This document shows positions 1 through 9,047 of a stretch of 64,000 nucleotides of DNA, one piece after another (positions within the stretch are counted from its first letter, which is position 1; each line of letters starts with the position of its first letter). The position numbers and the translations under genes were made by a program. Under the pieces are notes generated by a model. It had not been told where the DNA came from. It saw only the letters and a program-made list of their open reading frames with translations, and searched no databases. Origin of the DNA: an uncultured Paracoccaceae bacterium (GTDB lineage Bacteria; Bacteroidota; Bacteroidia; Flavobacteriales; Flavobacteriaceae); contig CALSPC010000003.1 of assembly GCA_943788135.1 (NCBI GenBank), forward strand, positions 310,001 to 374,000. Direction: 5' to 3'.

Positions 1-2202
1 ACGATCATTATTGTAAGCTCCTAAGAAACCGAATTCAAATGAGGGTTTTAAAATTAATTTTCCAGCAATTTTAGTGTACCAATCCCCTTTAAAATTGATT
101 TTATAAAACTCCAACCATTTATAGCGTTCTTGATCAATTTCACTTACTCGAGTAGAGGCATTATTTCGCTCGTCTATTTCAGAAGGATTAGTACTAGCTG
201 AATAGCGAGAGATAATATCTAACTGTGCCTCTCTTTCATTTTTTAAACTTGTATAATCAATGTCACTGAACGAAGAGTAAGGTAAGCTAAATTTTGCACT
301 GACACTAAAGTTCGATCCGCCTTCAGGATAAATCGGGTCATTAAATGTATTATTTCTGCTCAGACCAACTGTATAAGCGAGATTGTTGGAATTTCCATTT
401 CCGAAAGTGAATAAGCCAGTGTTATAATTATTTAAGTCATAGTACTGAAAGCTTAACGCTTGAGATAATACAAAATAATCATCTGGGACAGATAGTTTTT
501 TTGCAATTCCAATAGTTAGCCCTGTTATGTTAAAGCTTCTATTTTTGTCAGCATTTCGAGTTGCTGGATTATATAAAAATTGTTTTGTTTGAGAGAGTGA
601 TGTAGAAAACTGTACAGGCTTTTCTCCACCAAGCCAAGGTTCGGAAATTGACAAACTATAGGTTTGAAAAAATCGACTGGCTTGTAAACGGAGTGCTAGG
701 CTTTGGCCATCACCCATAGGGAAAGGCTTGTAAGCTTCTTTATTAAAAAGATCTTTCATTGCAAAGTTATTGAACGATAGCCCTAGGGTTCCAATGAATC
801 CACCACCACCATAACCACCTTGCAATTCGATTTGGCTAGCTCCTTTTTCAACAACAGTATAATTAACGTCTAATGTACCATCCGTTGGATTTACATTTTT
901 TAAGTCTGGTGAAATTTGTTGTGCATCAAAATAACCAAGTTGTCCAAGTTCACGAATGGTTCTTACAATATTACTTTTGCTATAAAGCTGTCCTGGACGC
1001 GTTCGAAGCTCTCTGTAGATCACAGCATCATTTGTTTTATCATTTCCAGAAACTGAAATATTTTTGAAATACGCTGGCTTCCCTTCAGTAACGCGTATTT
1101 CCATATCAATGATATTGCCGTCTGTTTTCACTTCAACAGGTGTTATTGTGGAAAACAAATAGCCATTATTCTGATATAAATTTGTCAAATCAAAAGCATC
1201 TGGATCTGAAGTGTCTGCGATTCTTTTTTCTAATTCAACTCCATTATAGGTATCTCCCTTTTTAATTTTTAAAACTTGGTTGAGTTGTGAGTCTGAGTAC
1301 ACGGTATTTCCCAGGAAATTAATGACCCCATAATAATATTTCTCGCCTTCCTCTACATCAATTGCTAGCGTGATTGTGTTATTGTTGTTTACAATGAGCG
1401 TATCTGAAATAATTCGAGCATCTCTGTATCCTTTTTCTTTATATTTATCGACGACACTTTGTAAATCTTCACTGTAGTCTGCTTCTATATATTTAGAACG
1501 TTTAAGAACACGAAGAGGGTTTTTCTGTTTGGTGTTTTTCATTGCCTTACGCAGTTTTTTGGCGCTTAATTTGTCTGCTCCGGTGAAGGCGATACTTTTT
1601 ATTTTTATTTTCTGACCTTTATCAATTCTTACTAGCATGTCCACTCTAGACTTGGCAACAGAATCGATTACTTTGGTTGTTGTAACGGTCGCTTTGGTAT
1701 TTAAAAACCCTAACTTTCTATATTTACTTTCAAGATAGTTTTTGGTTGTGGTTATCAAATTTTCGGTAACCTTTACTCCTGAAGTGAGGTTATTTTCATC
1801 AATAATCTCTTTTACTTTCCCTTTTTTTACACCAACTATTTTAACCTCTTTTAATTCGGGCAAATCATTTAAGGCCACTTCTAAGTAAACATTACGACCT
1901 TCTGTTTTGGTTGCAAAAACTTCAATACTACTAAATAAATTCGAATCCCATAATTTTTTGATCGCAGCGCTTATTTTTACGCTTCCAGGAATTATGACCG
2001 TTTCTCCTTTTCGTAGTCCAGAATAGGTCAGGATAGTTTCCGCACCATAAGCTGTTTGTCCAGTGACCGTAATATCTGCGATAGTAAACTCTGAAATTGA
2101 TGGGTTATTTTGTTGGGACAACACTGCAAAACTGCTTAAAAGTAAGCAAAAGCAAAGGATTGTATTTTTATATCTAAAAGCTCTGTTAATTAAGCTGTTC
2201 AC
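1..2202 (-). CDS. bamA: Outer membrane protein assembly factor BamA (partial, 3' end outside window)
   Basis: Reading the minus strand from a GTG at 2202 gives 734 codons open to the left edge, so the C-terminal barrel end is missing and the ORF track omits it. The product starts with a hydrophobic signal peptide (about residues 12-30), continues through POTRA-like repeats (for example ADITVTGQTAYG and KSIAFTGADKLSAKKLRKAM) and enters an Omp85 barrel (GGYGGGGFIGTLGLSFNNFA). BamA inserts beta-barrel proteins into the outer membrane. The GTG overlaps the end of uppS by 17 bases, suggesting translational coupling; no ATG lies nearby. The uppS-bamA order is common in Bacteroidota. Confidence 0.93.
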   Translation of the reverse strand, partial: MNSLINRAFRYKNTILCFCLLLSSFAVLSQQNNPSISEFTIADITVTGQTAYGAETILTYSGLRKGETVIIPGSVKISAAIKKLWDSNLFSSIEVFATKTEGRNVYLEVALNDLPELKEVKIVGVKKGKVKEIIDENNLTSGVKVTENLITTTKNYLESKYRKLGFLNTKATVTTTKVIDSVAKSRVDMLVRIDKGQKIKIKSIAFTGADKLSAKKLRKAMKNTKQKNPLRVLKRSKYIEADYSEDLQSVVDKYKEKGYRDARIISDTLIVNNNNTITLAIDVEEGEKYYYGVINFLGNTVYSDSQLNQVLKIKKGDTYNGVELEKRIADTSDPDAFDLTNLYQNNGYLFSTITPVEVKTDGNIIDMEIRVTEGKPAYFKNISVSGNDKTNDAVIYRELRTRPGQLYSKSNIVRTIRELGQLGYFDAQQISPDLKNVNPTDGTLDVNYTVVEKGASQIELQGGYGGGGFIGTLGLSFNNFAMKDLFNKEAYKPFPMGDGQSLALRLQASRFFQTYSLSISEPWLGGEKPVQFSTSLSQTKQFLYNPATRNADKNRSFNITGLTIGIAKKLSVPDDYFVLSQALSFQYYDLNNYNTGLFTFGNGNSNNLAYTVGLSRNNTFNDPIYPEGGSNFSVSAKFSLPYSSFSDIDYTSLKNEREAQLDIISRYSASTNPSEIDERNNASTRVSEIDQERYKWLEFYKINFKGDWYTKIAGKLILKPSFEFGFLGAYNNDR

Positions 2203-2926
2203 TTGTTTTTCCAAATCGTCTTTCTCTTTTTTGATAATTTATTATGGCTTCGTACAAGTTTTCATTTGTAAAATCGGGCCAATATACATCAGTAAAATAT
2301 AATTCTGCATAAGCAATCTGCCATAACAGAAAATTACTGATGCGTTTCTCACCACTTGTACGGATTAATAAATCAACATCTGGCAAATTCTGGGTGTAAA
2401 GATGCTGATTAATTAGCGTTTCATCAATTTTTTCAACTGAAATTATATTATTTTTAACTTTTTCACTTATTTGTCGTGTCGCATTTACAAGTTCATCTCT
2501 AGAGCCATAGCTCAATGCCAGGGTCAAGGTCATTCGAGAATTGTCTTTAGTTTCAGCCATGACATGTAACAATTCTTTTCTAACTTTTTCGGGGAGGTGC
2601 TCAAGATTTCCAATAGCATTTAATCGAATACTATTTTTTTGCATTGTATTTATTTCTTTTCTCAATGAAGAAATTAAAAGTTGCATTAAGGTTTTAACCT
2701 CCAACTTTGGGCGATTCCAATTTTCGGTGGAAAATGCATACAATGTTAAGTTTTCTATACCGAGTTCAGCACAGGTCTCAACGGTAGTTCTTACAGATTT
2801 AGTTCCATTTTCATGTCCAAACACTCTGCGGAGGCCTTTTTCTTTTGCCCAGCGTCCATTTCCATCCATGATGATGGCAATGTGCTTGGGAAGATTTTGC
2901 AAATGAATACTAGTTTTAAGGCTCAT
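2186..2926 (-). CDS. uppS: Isoprenyl transferase (undecaprenyl pyrophosphate synthase)
   Basis: Makes the C55 lipid carrier used for peptidoglycan and O-antigen by cis-condensing isopentenyl diphosphate onto farnesyl diphosphate. Visible motifs are the catalytic IIMDGNGRWAKEKG near the N-terminus, TLYAFSTENWNRP, and the C-terminal LLIRTSGEKRISNFLLWQ substrate-binding block; length is normal for the family. The ORF track begins at 2959, but MSLKTS at 2926 is preferred because it starts one base after the stop of the upstream gene, whereas the longer form would overlap it by about 30 bases. It is followed by bamA with a short overlap, so this is one envelope-biogenesis operon. Confidence 0.95.
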   Translation of the reverse strand: MSLKTSIHLQNLPKHIAIIMDGNGRWAKEKGLRRVFGHENGTKSVRTTVETCAELGIENLTLYAFSTENWNRPKLEVKTLMQLLISSLRKEINTMQKNSIRLNAIGNLEHLPEKVRKELLHVMAETKDNSRMTLTLALSYGSRDELVNATRQISEKVKNNIISVEKIDETLINQHLYTQNLPDVDLLIRTSGEKRISNFLLWQIAYAELYFTDVYWPDFTNENLYEAIINYQKRERRFGKTSEQLN

Positions 2927-2927
2927 A

Positions 2928-3617
2928 TTAAAAGTCACAATAACAAGGTTTTCTACCAAAGGTGTAAGTTAATGTAAAACCACTAAACATATACCAATCG
3001 GTATTATTAAAATTACCAAAACGCATTCTTTTTTTCAAGTTATCAGGTTCTGGATCATTTCCGTCGATGCTGTCAGAAAATGAATAGCGTGCTCCAACCT
3101 CGATAGCAATAATAATATGTGGAGTCAATGTTGTTTTTACACCAAGCGTGATGGGAATACCAAAAGTATTACTTTTTGTTTGCTCTGAAACTAAATCAGT
3201 ACTCGAAAAATAAAAATTGGGATGATTTAGGATACTTATTCCTGTGTAAAGGTAGGGTGTTGTTAACGGTACAGCCGAATGTAAATCGAAATCTAAAAAA
3301 TTAAACTCAATTCCAAGAGACGCTTCTAAGGCTCCTGCACTAAAAGAGTATCCGCGTAATTTTCTTCTAGGATCACTTGATTCTACATCATTTGCGGACA
3401 ATTTGGTATAAATTAGACTCGCTCTAAAAGCGTGCCTCTGACTTCTATTCCATTTTATAACACCACCAAAAGCGGGCTCATTTGGGTTAATATATGTCGT
3501 GGAACCTACATCTCCAATAAAATTGCTACCCCCAATAAAACCGCCTATTTCATAAATTTGAGAAAAACTCAAAGCTGAAATAAAACAAATACATATGTTG
3601 ATTAAAATTAGTTTCAT
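2928..3617 (-). CDS. DUF6089 family secreted/outer-membrane protein
   Basis: 229 residues with an N-terminal signal peptide (cleavage plausible around LSFSQ) followed by short alternating beta segments such as YEIGGFIGGSNFIGDVGS and a C-terminal FTLTYTFGRK strand ending in an aromatic-rich pattern, consistent with a small outer-membrane barrel. The family is widespread in Bacteroidota next to uppS and bamA, as here, with only one base between its stop and the uppS start. Its precise role is unknown; context suggests envelope biogenesis. It has two cysteines near the very end (CYC). Confidence 0.82.
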   Translation of the reverse strand: MKLILINICICFISALSFSQIYEIGGFIGGSNFIGDVGSTTYINPNEPAFGGVIKWNRSQRHAFRASLIYTKLSANDVESSDPRRKLRGYSFSAGALEASLGIEFNFLDFDLHSAVPLTTPYLYTGISILNHPNFYFSSTDLVSEQTKSNTFGIPITLGVKTTLTPHIIIAIEVGARYSFSDSIDGNDPEPDNLKKRMRFGNFNNTDWYMFSGFTLTYTFGRKPCYCDF

Positions 3618-3712
3618 TGTAATTTCAAAGGCTGCAAATATAAGAATTTAGAGGGCTAACAAATAATTGTTTTCTCGCTAATCACTAAACTTGATTTTTG
3701 AAGATATATTGC

Positions 3713-4594
3713 TTAATTGCGTGGGTCTGCTCCCCAAAGTAGTTTTTTGCGCAGTGTTTCCACAAATCCATCGGCTTCTAATTCAATCATATGAATATAA
3801 AAAGGCGCTTTTTGAATGGTAATAGTGGTGTTATTTTCTAAAGTATTTATTCTTGAATCCAGTGAAACAAGGTGCTGGTTTTCTCGACCACTTACTTTTA
3901 ACTTAATAATTTTATCACTTGAAATTACCAACGGTCGAGCATTCAGATTATGAGGCGCAATTGGGGTGAGAACCAAACTGTCGGATTCAGGAAGAATCAC
4001 GGGCCCTCCACAACTTAAGGAATAGCCTGTGGATCCTGTAGGAGTAGAAATAATGAGACCGTCTGCCCAATATGAGGTCAGGTAGTCGTCGTCTAACCAT
4101 GTTTCAACAGAGATCATTGATGTGGTGTTTTTTCGGCTTACAGCAATTTCATTTAATGCAAAATCTAAATCCAAAGCTGCGGCGTTGCTATCGGTACCTA
4201 TTGTTAGCAAACTCCGTTTAGAAATTCTATAATTTCCCTCAAAAATTTCGTCCATTGCTTTATGAATGGTGTTCATCGGTATGGTTGCCAAAAACCCTAA
4301 ACGTCCCGTATTGATCCCTACAATTGGAATATTCAAGTTTTTTACAAATGTTATGGCCCTTAAAATAGTGCCGTCGCCTCCGATACTAATCAGTAAGTTG
4401 AAGGAAGCTTCTAAGACCTCAAACGTGTCAAACGAATACGCCTCAATGTCAATGTCAGAATCCGCTGAAATGGAGGTATGGAAGTTTTTTTCAAAAACAA
4501 CTTTGGCATCACGTTTTGTGAGATACGCGATTAGTGTTTGAATTGTGCTTTTTGAGCGTTCATTATAAAGGGGGCCGTAAACAGCGATTTTCAT
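3713..4594 (-). CDS. nadK: NAD kinase
   Basis: Phosphorylates NAD to NADP. The 293-residue protein has the defining SIGGDGTILRA phosphate-binding motif at about residues 90-101, the GRLGFLATIP block, ADGLIISTPTGSTGYSLSCGGP in the C-terminal domain, and an LNARPLVISSD segment, all typical of bacterial NadK. Located in the cytoplasm. It follows the CBS-domain gene by 17 bases on the same strand, so the two are probably co-transcribed; the pair next to pdxJ on the opposite strand is a familiar flavobacterial arrangement. Confidence 0.96.
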   Translation of the reverse strand: MKIAVYGPLYNERSKSTIQTLIAYLTKRDAKVVFEKNFHTSISADSDIDIEAYSFDTFEVLEASFNLLISIGGDGTILRAITFVKNLNIPIVGINTGRLGFLATIPMNTIHKAMDEIFEGNYRISKRSLLTIGTDSNAAALDLDFALNEIAVSRKNTTSMISVETWLDDDYLTSYWADGLIISTPTGSTGYSLSCGGPVILPESDSLVLTPIAPHNLNARPLVISSDKIIKLKVSGRENQHLVSLDSRINTLENNTTITIQKAPFYIHMIELEADGFVETLRKKLLWGADPRN

Positions 4595-4611
4595 TTCAGG
4601 TATTTTTTTAC

Positions 4612-5268
4612 TTATATATTTAAATAGTTGTCTAAGTACGCCGATCGTTCTTTAAGAGTTTTCAAAAACGTATCGTCTTCATGACCGGAAATAATCGTAT
4701 AACCGTATCGTCTAAAGTCTTGTAAAATTGCACTTAATCCTATGTTTCCGATTTTAAGTGTAATTTGTGTCAAGTCGTTTTCTTTTTTGGAGATAAAGGC
4801 CCCTAATATTGTGGCGTCATTAGATTCTACAATTTGACTAATTTCGCTAAAAGAAAAATCAGTATTCCCTTTTTCAACTACGATAAATCCGCCGTGTTCC
4901 GAAAAAAACGGCGTCTTATTAAACAATGAAATTATATCAATTAATTGGTAATAACCAATGTAATTGTTATCGGCGTCCAAAACAGGCATGATATTACAAT
5001 TGTTCTGTGCAAATGCTTCCAAAACATCTAACCACAAAGAAGAATCTCTAACATAAAAACCTTCCACGGCATAGAACACTTCTGAAAGCGGTTGGTCGGG
5101 TTCAAAACAATAGGCATCCGTTTCCGATAAGCATCCTAGATAGACCTGATCTTTTAAGATTGGAACATGGGAGTAGGTTAGTTGTTTGAAAATAGTCTGT
5201 ACCTCCGCTACAAGTGTGCTAGGACTTGATGGGCTTAGATCATTTATAATAAATTGATTTAAAGGCAT
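4612..5268 (-). CDS. CBS domain-containing protein
   Basis: About 218 residues with two CBS-type modules in the N-terminal half (YSHVPILKDQVYLGCLSETDAY and NIMPVLDADNNYIGYYQLIDII) and a C-terminal region resembling an ACT-like beta-alpha fold (FIVVEKGNTDFSFSEISQIV). CBS pairs bind adenosyl nucleotides and regulate partners; the target is not evident. The ORF track starts at 5301, but MPLNQFIINDL at 5268 matches where I expect this family to start, and the extra upstream residues look non-coding. Likely co-transcribed with nadK. Similar proteins are often annotated as acetoin-utilisation AcuB-like, which I do not take as a function here. Confidence 0.85.
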   Translation of the reverse strand: MPLNQFIINDLSPSSPSTLVAEVQTIFKQLTYSHVPILKDQVYLGCLSETDAYCFEPDQPLSEVFYAVEGFYVRDSSLWLDVLEAFAQNNCNIMPVLDADNNYIGYYQLIDIISLFNKTPFFSEHGGFIVVEKGNTDFSFSEISQIVESNDATILGAFISKKENDLTQITLKIGNIGLSAILQDFRRYGYTIISGHEDDTFLKTLKERSAYLDNYLNI

Positions 5269-5357
5269 GAGTTCATTTATAATCAGATGCAAATTAATCA
5301 AAAATAATAGACTTTAAGCGTTAAGTACTTTGTATTTTTGTTTCAAATTTAATTTTA

Positions 5358-6071
5358 ATGACAAAGTTAAGCGTAAATATCAATAAGATCGCGACTCTAC
5401 GAAACTCAAGAGGTGGAGACACACCCAATGTTGTTCAGTTTGCCAAAGATGTTCAGGAGTTTGGTGCACAAGGCGTCACAATTCATCCGCGTCCAGATCA
5501 ACGTCATATTCGATACCAAGATGCCTACGATTTAAAACAAGTCGTACATACAGAGTATAATATTGAAGGAAATCCGATTCCAGAATTTATAGATATGGTA
5601 CTTAAAATTAAACCAACACAGGTTACTTTAGTGCCAGATGCCGAAGATGCAATCACTTCAAATGCAGGTTGGGACACAATTAAGCACAAAGGATTTTTAA
5701 CGGAAATCATTCAAGAATTTAAGCAAAATGATATTCGAACCTCTGTGTTTTTAGATCCAAACCTAACACAAGTTGATGGCGCAAAGGCAACTGGAACCGA
5801 CCGTATCGAATTGTACACTGAGGCTTTTGCACATCAATATGCGCTCGGTAATAAAGATGCGATGATGCCATATACTGAATGTGCGCAACACGCTATGCAA
5901 TTAGATCTCGGTTTAAATGCAGGTCATGATTTGTCCCTCGATAATATTAAATTTTTTAAAGAAAATGCTCCAGGACTTCTAGAAGTTTCTATTGGACATG
6001 CGCTCATTTCGGAGAGTTTGTATTTAGGGATAGATAATGTGATCAACATGTATTTGAATAAATTAAAATAA
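5358..6071 (+). CDS. pdxJ: Pyridoxine 5'-phosphate synthase
   Basis: Condenses 1-deoxyxylulose 5-phosphate with aminoacetone 3-phosphate in the DXP-dependent pathway to vitamin B6. The 237-residue protein shows the family signature from its start (LSVNINKIATLRNSRG), GVTIHPRPDQRHI, QVTLVPDA, and the glycine/histidine motif LNAGHDLSLDN followed by EVSIGHALISESLYLG near the C-terminus. A TATTTTTG element at 5333-5340 upstream resembles a Bacteroidota -7 box, though no good -33 TTG precedes it. Its stop overlaps the start of the next gene by one base (TAATG). Confidence 0.97.
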   Translation: MTKLSVNINKIATLRNSRGGDTPNVVQFAKDVQEFGAQGVTIHPRPDQRHIRYQDAYDLKQVVHTEYNIEGNPIPEFIDMVLKIKPTQVTLVPDAEDAITSNAGWDTIKHKGFLTEIIQEFKQNDIRTSVFLDPNLTQVDGAKATGTDRIELYTEAFAHQYALGNKDAMMPYTECAQHAMQLDLGLNAGHDLSLDNIKFFKENAPGLLEVSIGHALISESLYLGIDNVINMYLNKLK

Positions 6072-6835
6072 TGCTTTTACATTCAAATCGTATTGGAGAA
6101 GGCCCTCCATTTATTATACTTCATGGGTTTTTGGGAATGGGAGACAATTGGAAAACACTTGCAAAGCAGTTTTCAACTTTAGGGTTTCAAGTTCATCTTG
6201 TAGACCAACGAAACCATGGCCGCAGTTTTCATGATTCCGAATTTAATTATGAGGTATTAGCCCAAGATTTGAAAGCCTATTGTAGCCATCACAACCTAGA
6301 AAACATCGTTCTTTTGGGGCATTCTATGGGCGGAAAAACAGCCATGCTTTTTGCAGCACTTTATCCAGAACTAGTTTCAAAATTGATTGTCGCTGATATT
6401 GCACCTCGATTTTATCCTGTTCATCACGATGCAATTTTGGAAGGCTTGTCGTCATTAGATTTTAGAACACTAACCTCAAGAAAAGAAGCAGAAGTTCAAC
6501 TGTCCAAATATGTTCAAGATGTTGGAACACGACAGTTTTTATTAAAAAATATATATAGAGTATCCTCAGAAATTTTAGGACTCCGAATAAATTTAGAAAC
6601 ACTAAAAACTCATGTTTCTGAAGTTGGTGAAGCCTTACCATCGGCGTTAAACTTTCAAAAAGACAGCTTATTTTTAAGAGGAGATAAGTCAGAGTATATT
6701 TCTGTTCAGGACGAAACGCTCATAAAGCATCAATTTCCAGCTGCGGTTATCAAAACCATTTCAAATGCAGGGCATTGGTTACACGCTGAAAATCCAGCAG
6801 AATTTTTCCATAATGTCCGTACGTTTATCACTTGA
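6071..6835 (+). CDS. Alpha/beta fold hydrolase (YbfF-type esterase)
   Basis: 254 residues with an alpha/beta hydrolase layout: oxyanion segment ILHGFLGMGDNW, VDQRNHGRS, nucleophile elbow GHSMGGKT (Ser at about residue 97), an acid region FLRGDKSEYI and catalytic histidine in NAGHWLHAENP. Resembles the YbfF-like acyl-CoA/ester hydrolases; the natural substrate cannot be told from sequence. It is translationally coupled to pdxJ by a one-base overlap, an arrangement common in flavobacteria. No signal peptide, so cytoplasmic. Confidence 0.9.
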   Translation: MLLHSNRIGEGPPFIILHGFLGMGDNWKTLAKQFSTLGFQVHLVDQRNHGRSFHDSEFNYEVLAQDLKAYCSHHNLENIVLLGHSMGGKTAMLFAALYPELVSKLIVADIAPRFYPVHHDAILEGLSSLDFRTLTSRKEAEVQLSKYVQDVGTRQFLLKNIYRVSSEILGLRINLETLKTHVSEVGEALPSALNFQKDSLFLRGDKSEYISVQDETLIKHQFPAAVIKTISNAGHWLHAENPAEFFHNVRTFIT

Positions 6836-6856
6836 TTCACATAAGTTTAAAAATGT

Positions 6857-6886
6857 TTGTGAGGCGATAAAAATATTGTATTTTTG
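6857..6886 (+). promoter_or_regulatory. Bacteroidota-type promoter for trigger factor
   Basis: TTG at 6857-6859, a 19-base spacer, then TATTTTTG at 6879-6886 match the TTG / TAnnTTTG promoter described for Flavobacterium sigma-A. Its position decides the tig start: the track's TTG at 6884 lies inside the -7 box, so the ATG at 6911 is the real start. Confidence 0.65.
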
Positions 6887-6910
6887 CCACCCAATTTTTA
6901 TTTCATTACA

Positions 6911-8236
6911 ATGAATATTACAAGAGAAAACATTGACACGTTAAATGCCGTTGTTAAGATTGATATTGCGAAAGCTGATTATTCTGAAAACGTAGAGAAA
7001 ATTTTAGCAAACTACCGTAAAACAGCTAATATCCCTGGCTTTAGAAAAGGTCAAGTCCCAATGGGATTGGTCAAGAAGCAATATGGAAAATCTGTGTTGG
7101 CAGACGAAGTTAATAAAACCCTTCAAGAGGCTTTAGGAAAATACCTAACTGATGAAAAGCTAGATGTTTTAGGGAGTCCATTACCAAAAGCACAAGACGA
7201 TTTGGATTGGAGTGCAGAGGATTTTTCATTTGAATTTGAAATCGGGTTAAGTCCAGAATTTGAAATCAAATTAAAAGCTAAAAAAGCACTTACAAAATAT
7301 ACCATCACTGCCGATAAAAAAATGATTGATGATCAAGTGATTAACATTCAAAAACAATACGGAAAATTAGTAACTAAAACTGTAGTTGCTAATGAGGATG
7401 AGGTTACTGGGGTGTTTTTCAATGATGCGGAAGGAATTGAAGCCACTGCAACCTTGACTCTAGACAAACTAAAAGGCAAATCAAATTTAAATGCCTTTTT
7501 AGGAGCAAATGTTGATGATGTGTTGACTTTAAAAACCAAAGGCCTATTTAAAGATGCTCAGGATTTGATGACCTATTTGAAAGTAGATCATGACACGGCT
7601 GATGGATTAGATGTTCAGGTCACTTTTACTATCAATGAAGTAAATACAAGAGAATTAGCAGATTTAGATCAAGAATTGTTTGACAAGTTATTTGGTCCAG
7701 GAGTTGTGACTTCGGTTACAGAGCTCAGAACTAAAATTACAGAAGATGCCGAAAAACAATTTGTACAACAAGCAGATCAAAAATTCCTGAACGATGTTAC
7801 GGAATATCTTGTAGAAAACACAAAATTTGATTTACCCGTTGCGTTTCTACAAAAATGGATTCAAACTGCTGGTGAAACAGAACTAAACGAGGAACAAGCC
7901 AAAGAGGAGTTTGAGAAGTCAGAAAAAAGCATGCGCTATCAATTGATCGAAAGTAAGCTTGTTGTAGATAACAACCTTCAAGTTAACTTTGAAGATTTGA
8001 AAGCCTATACTTCTGAAATGATTAAAGGACAAATGGCACAGTACGGTCAAATGAACCCTACAGAAAAAGAAATTGACGATATCGTTGCACGTGTACTTTC
8101 CAACCAAGAGGAGGTTAAGCGTATTTCTGAGCAGCTGACAAGTCAAAAATTATTAGAGTTCTACAAAGAAAATGCTAATTTTAAAGACAAAAAATTAACC
8201 TATGAAGCCTTCGTCAAAGAGGTTTATGGAAAGTAA
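6911..8236 (+). CDS. tig: Trigger factor
   Basis: Ribosome-associated chaperone for nascent chains. The N-terminal ribosome-binding signature is visible as IPGFRKGQVP (about residues 39-48), preceded by the usual MNITRENIDTL start. A degenerate FKBP-like middle domain and a long helical, charged C-terminal domain follow; 441 residues is normal. The track's nine-residue N-terminal extension begins at a TTG inside the promoter and is rejected. It stands upstream of clpP and clpX, the classical tig-clpP-clpX order, separated from clpP by a terminator-like hairpin. Confidence 0.95.
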   Translation: MNITRENIDTLNAVVKIDIAKADYSENVEKILANYRKTANIPGFRKGQVPMGLVKKQYGKSVLADEVNKTLQEALGKYLTDEKLDVLGSPLPKAQDDLDWSAEDFSFEFEIGLSPEFEIKLKAKKALTKYTITADKKMIDDQVINIQKQYGKLVTKTVVANEDEVTGVFFNDAEGIEATATLTLDKLKGKSNLNAFLGANVDDVLTLKTKGLFKDAQDLMTYLKVDHDTADGLDVQVTFTINEVNTRELADLDQELFDKLFGPGVVTSVTELRTKITEDAEKQFVQQADQKFLNDVTEYLVENTKFDLPVAFLQKWIQTAGETELNEEQAKEEFEKSEKSMRYQLIESKLVVDNNLQVNFEDLKAYTSEMIKGQMAQYGQMNPTEKEIDDIVARVLSNQEEVKRISEQLTSQKLLEFYKENANFKDKKLTYEAFVKEVYGK

Positions 8237-8256
8237 TTTTTAAAATATATCAACTC

Positions 8257-8284
8257 AAAAACACTTCTTAGGAAGTGTTTTTTT
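8257..8284 (+). terminator. Rho-independent terminator after tig
   Basis: Eleven-base-pair stem AAAAACACTTC / GAAGTGTTTTT with a TTAG loop, running into a T tract, 20 bases after the tig stop. Confidence 0.85.
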
Positions 8285-8354
8285 ATACCTTTAAAACAAG
8301 TATTAAATTAGAAATAGTTTTATATTTACAGTCTAAAAACCTAAAAAAAGCATT

Positions 8355-9029
8355 ATGGATTACGGAAATGAATTTAAAAAATTCGCCATCAAAGATCAAG
8401 GGATTAGCAGCACGTATTATGATAAGATCGTAAGTAGCATGACGCCAATGGGTTTGACACCAAACATTATTGAAGAACGTCAAATGAATGTTGCTGTTTT
8501 TGATGTGTTTTCTAGGTTAATGATGGATCGTATCATATTTATGGGTACAGGAATCAATGATCAAGTGGCCAATATTATTCAAGCACAGTTACTCTTTCTA
8601 GAAAGTACCGATGCGAGTAAGGATATCCAAATATACATCAACTCTCCAGGAGGAAGTGTGTATGCAGGTTTAGGAATTTATGATACAATGCAACTGATTA
8701 AACCCGACGTTGCAACGATTTGTACTGGAATGGCAGCCTCTATGGGTGCGGTATTATTGTGTGCAGGTGCCAAGGGAAAACGTAGCGGATTAACACACTC
8801 AAGAGTGATGATTCACCAGCCATTAGGTGGTGCGCAAGGCCAAGCCAGTGATATCGAAATTACGGCACGTGAAATTTTAATTTTAAAAGAAGAACTTTAT
8901 AAGATCATTAGTAAACACTCTGGCCAAGATTATGACAAAGTGTATGCGGATAGTGATCGTGATTATTGGATGAAATCAGAAAAAGCCTTAGAATATGGAA
9001 TGATTGATGAAATCCTAACTCGAAGTTAA
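8355..9029 (+). CDS. clpP: ATP-dependent Clp protease proteolytic subunit
   Basis: Serine protease of the ClpXP/ClpAP chambered complex. Motifs: NSPGGSVYAGLGIYD, nucleophile Ser129 in GMAASMGA, catalytic His154 in RVMIHQPLGG, and the Asp region DSDRDYWM near residue 203. At 224 residues the length is normal with a slightly long N-terminal extension typical of flavobacterial ClpP. It is followed by clpX after 18 bases, so the protease and its unfoldase are co-expressed. Confidence 0.97.
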   Translation: MDYGNEFKKFAIKDQGISSTYYDKIVSSMTPMGLTPNIIEERQMNVAVFDVFSRLMMDRIIFMGTGINDQVANIIQAQLLFLESTDASKDIQIYINSPGGSVYAGLGIYDTMQLIKPDVATICTGMAASMGAVLLCAGAKGKRSGLTHSRVMIHQPLGGAQGQASDIEITAREILILKEELYKIISKHSGQDYDKVYADSDRDYWMKSEKALEYGMIDEILTRS

Positions 9030-9047
9030 ACCCCTTTCTAATACGTT

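Noticed and set aside
2541-2906. 121-aa plus-strand ORF opposite uppS
   Set aside because: Shadow of the uppS coding sequence, no start context or family character.
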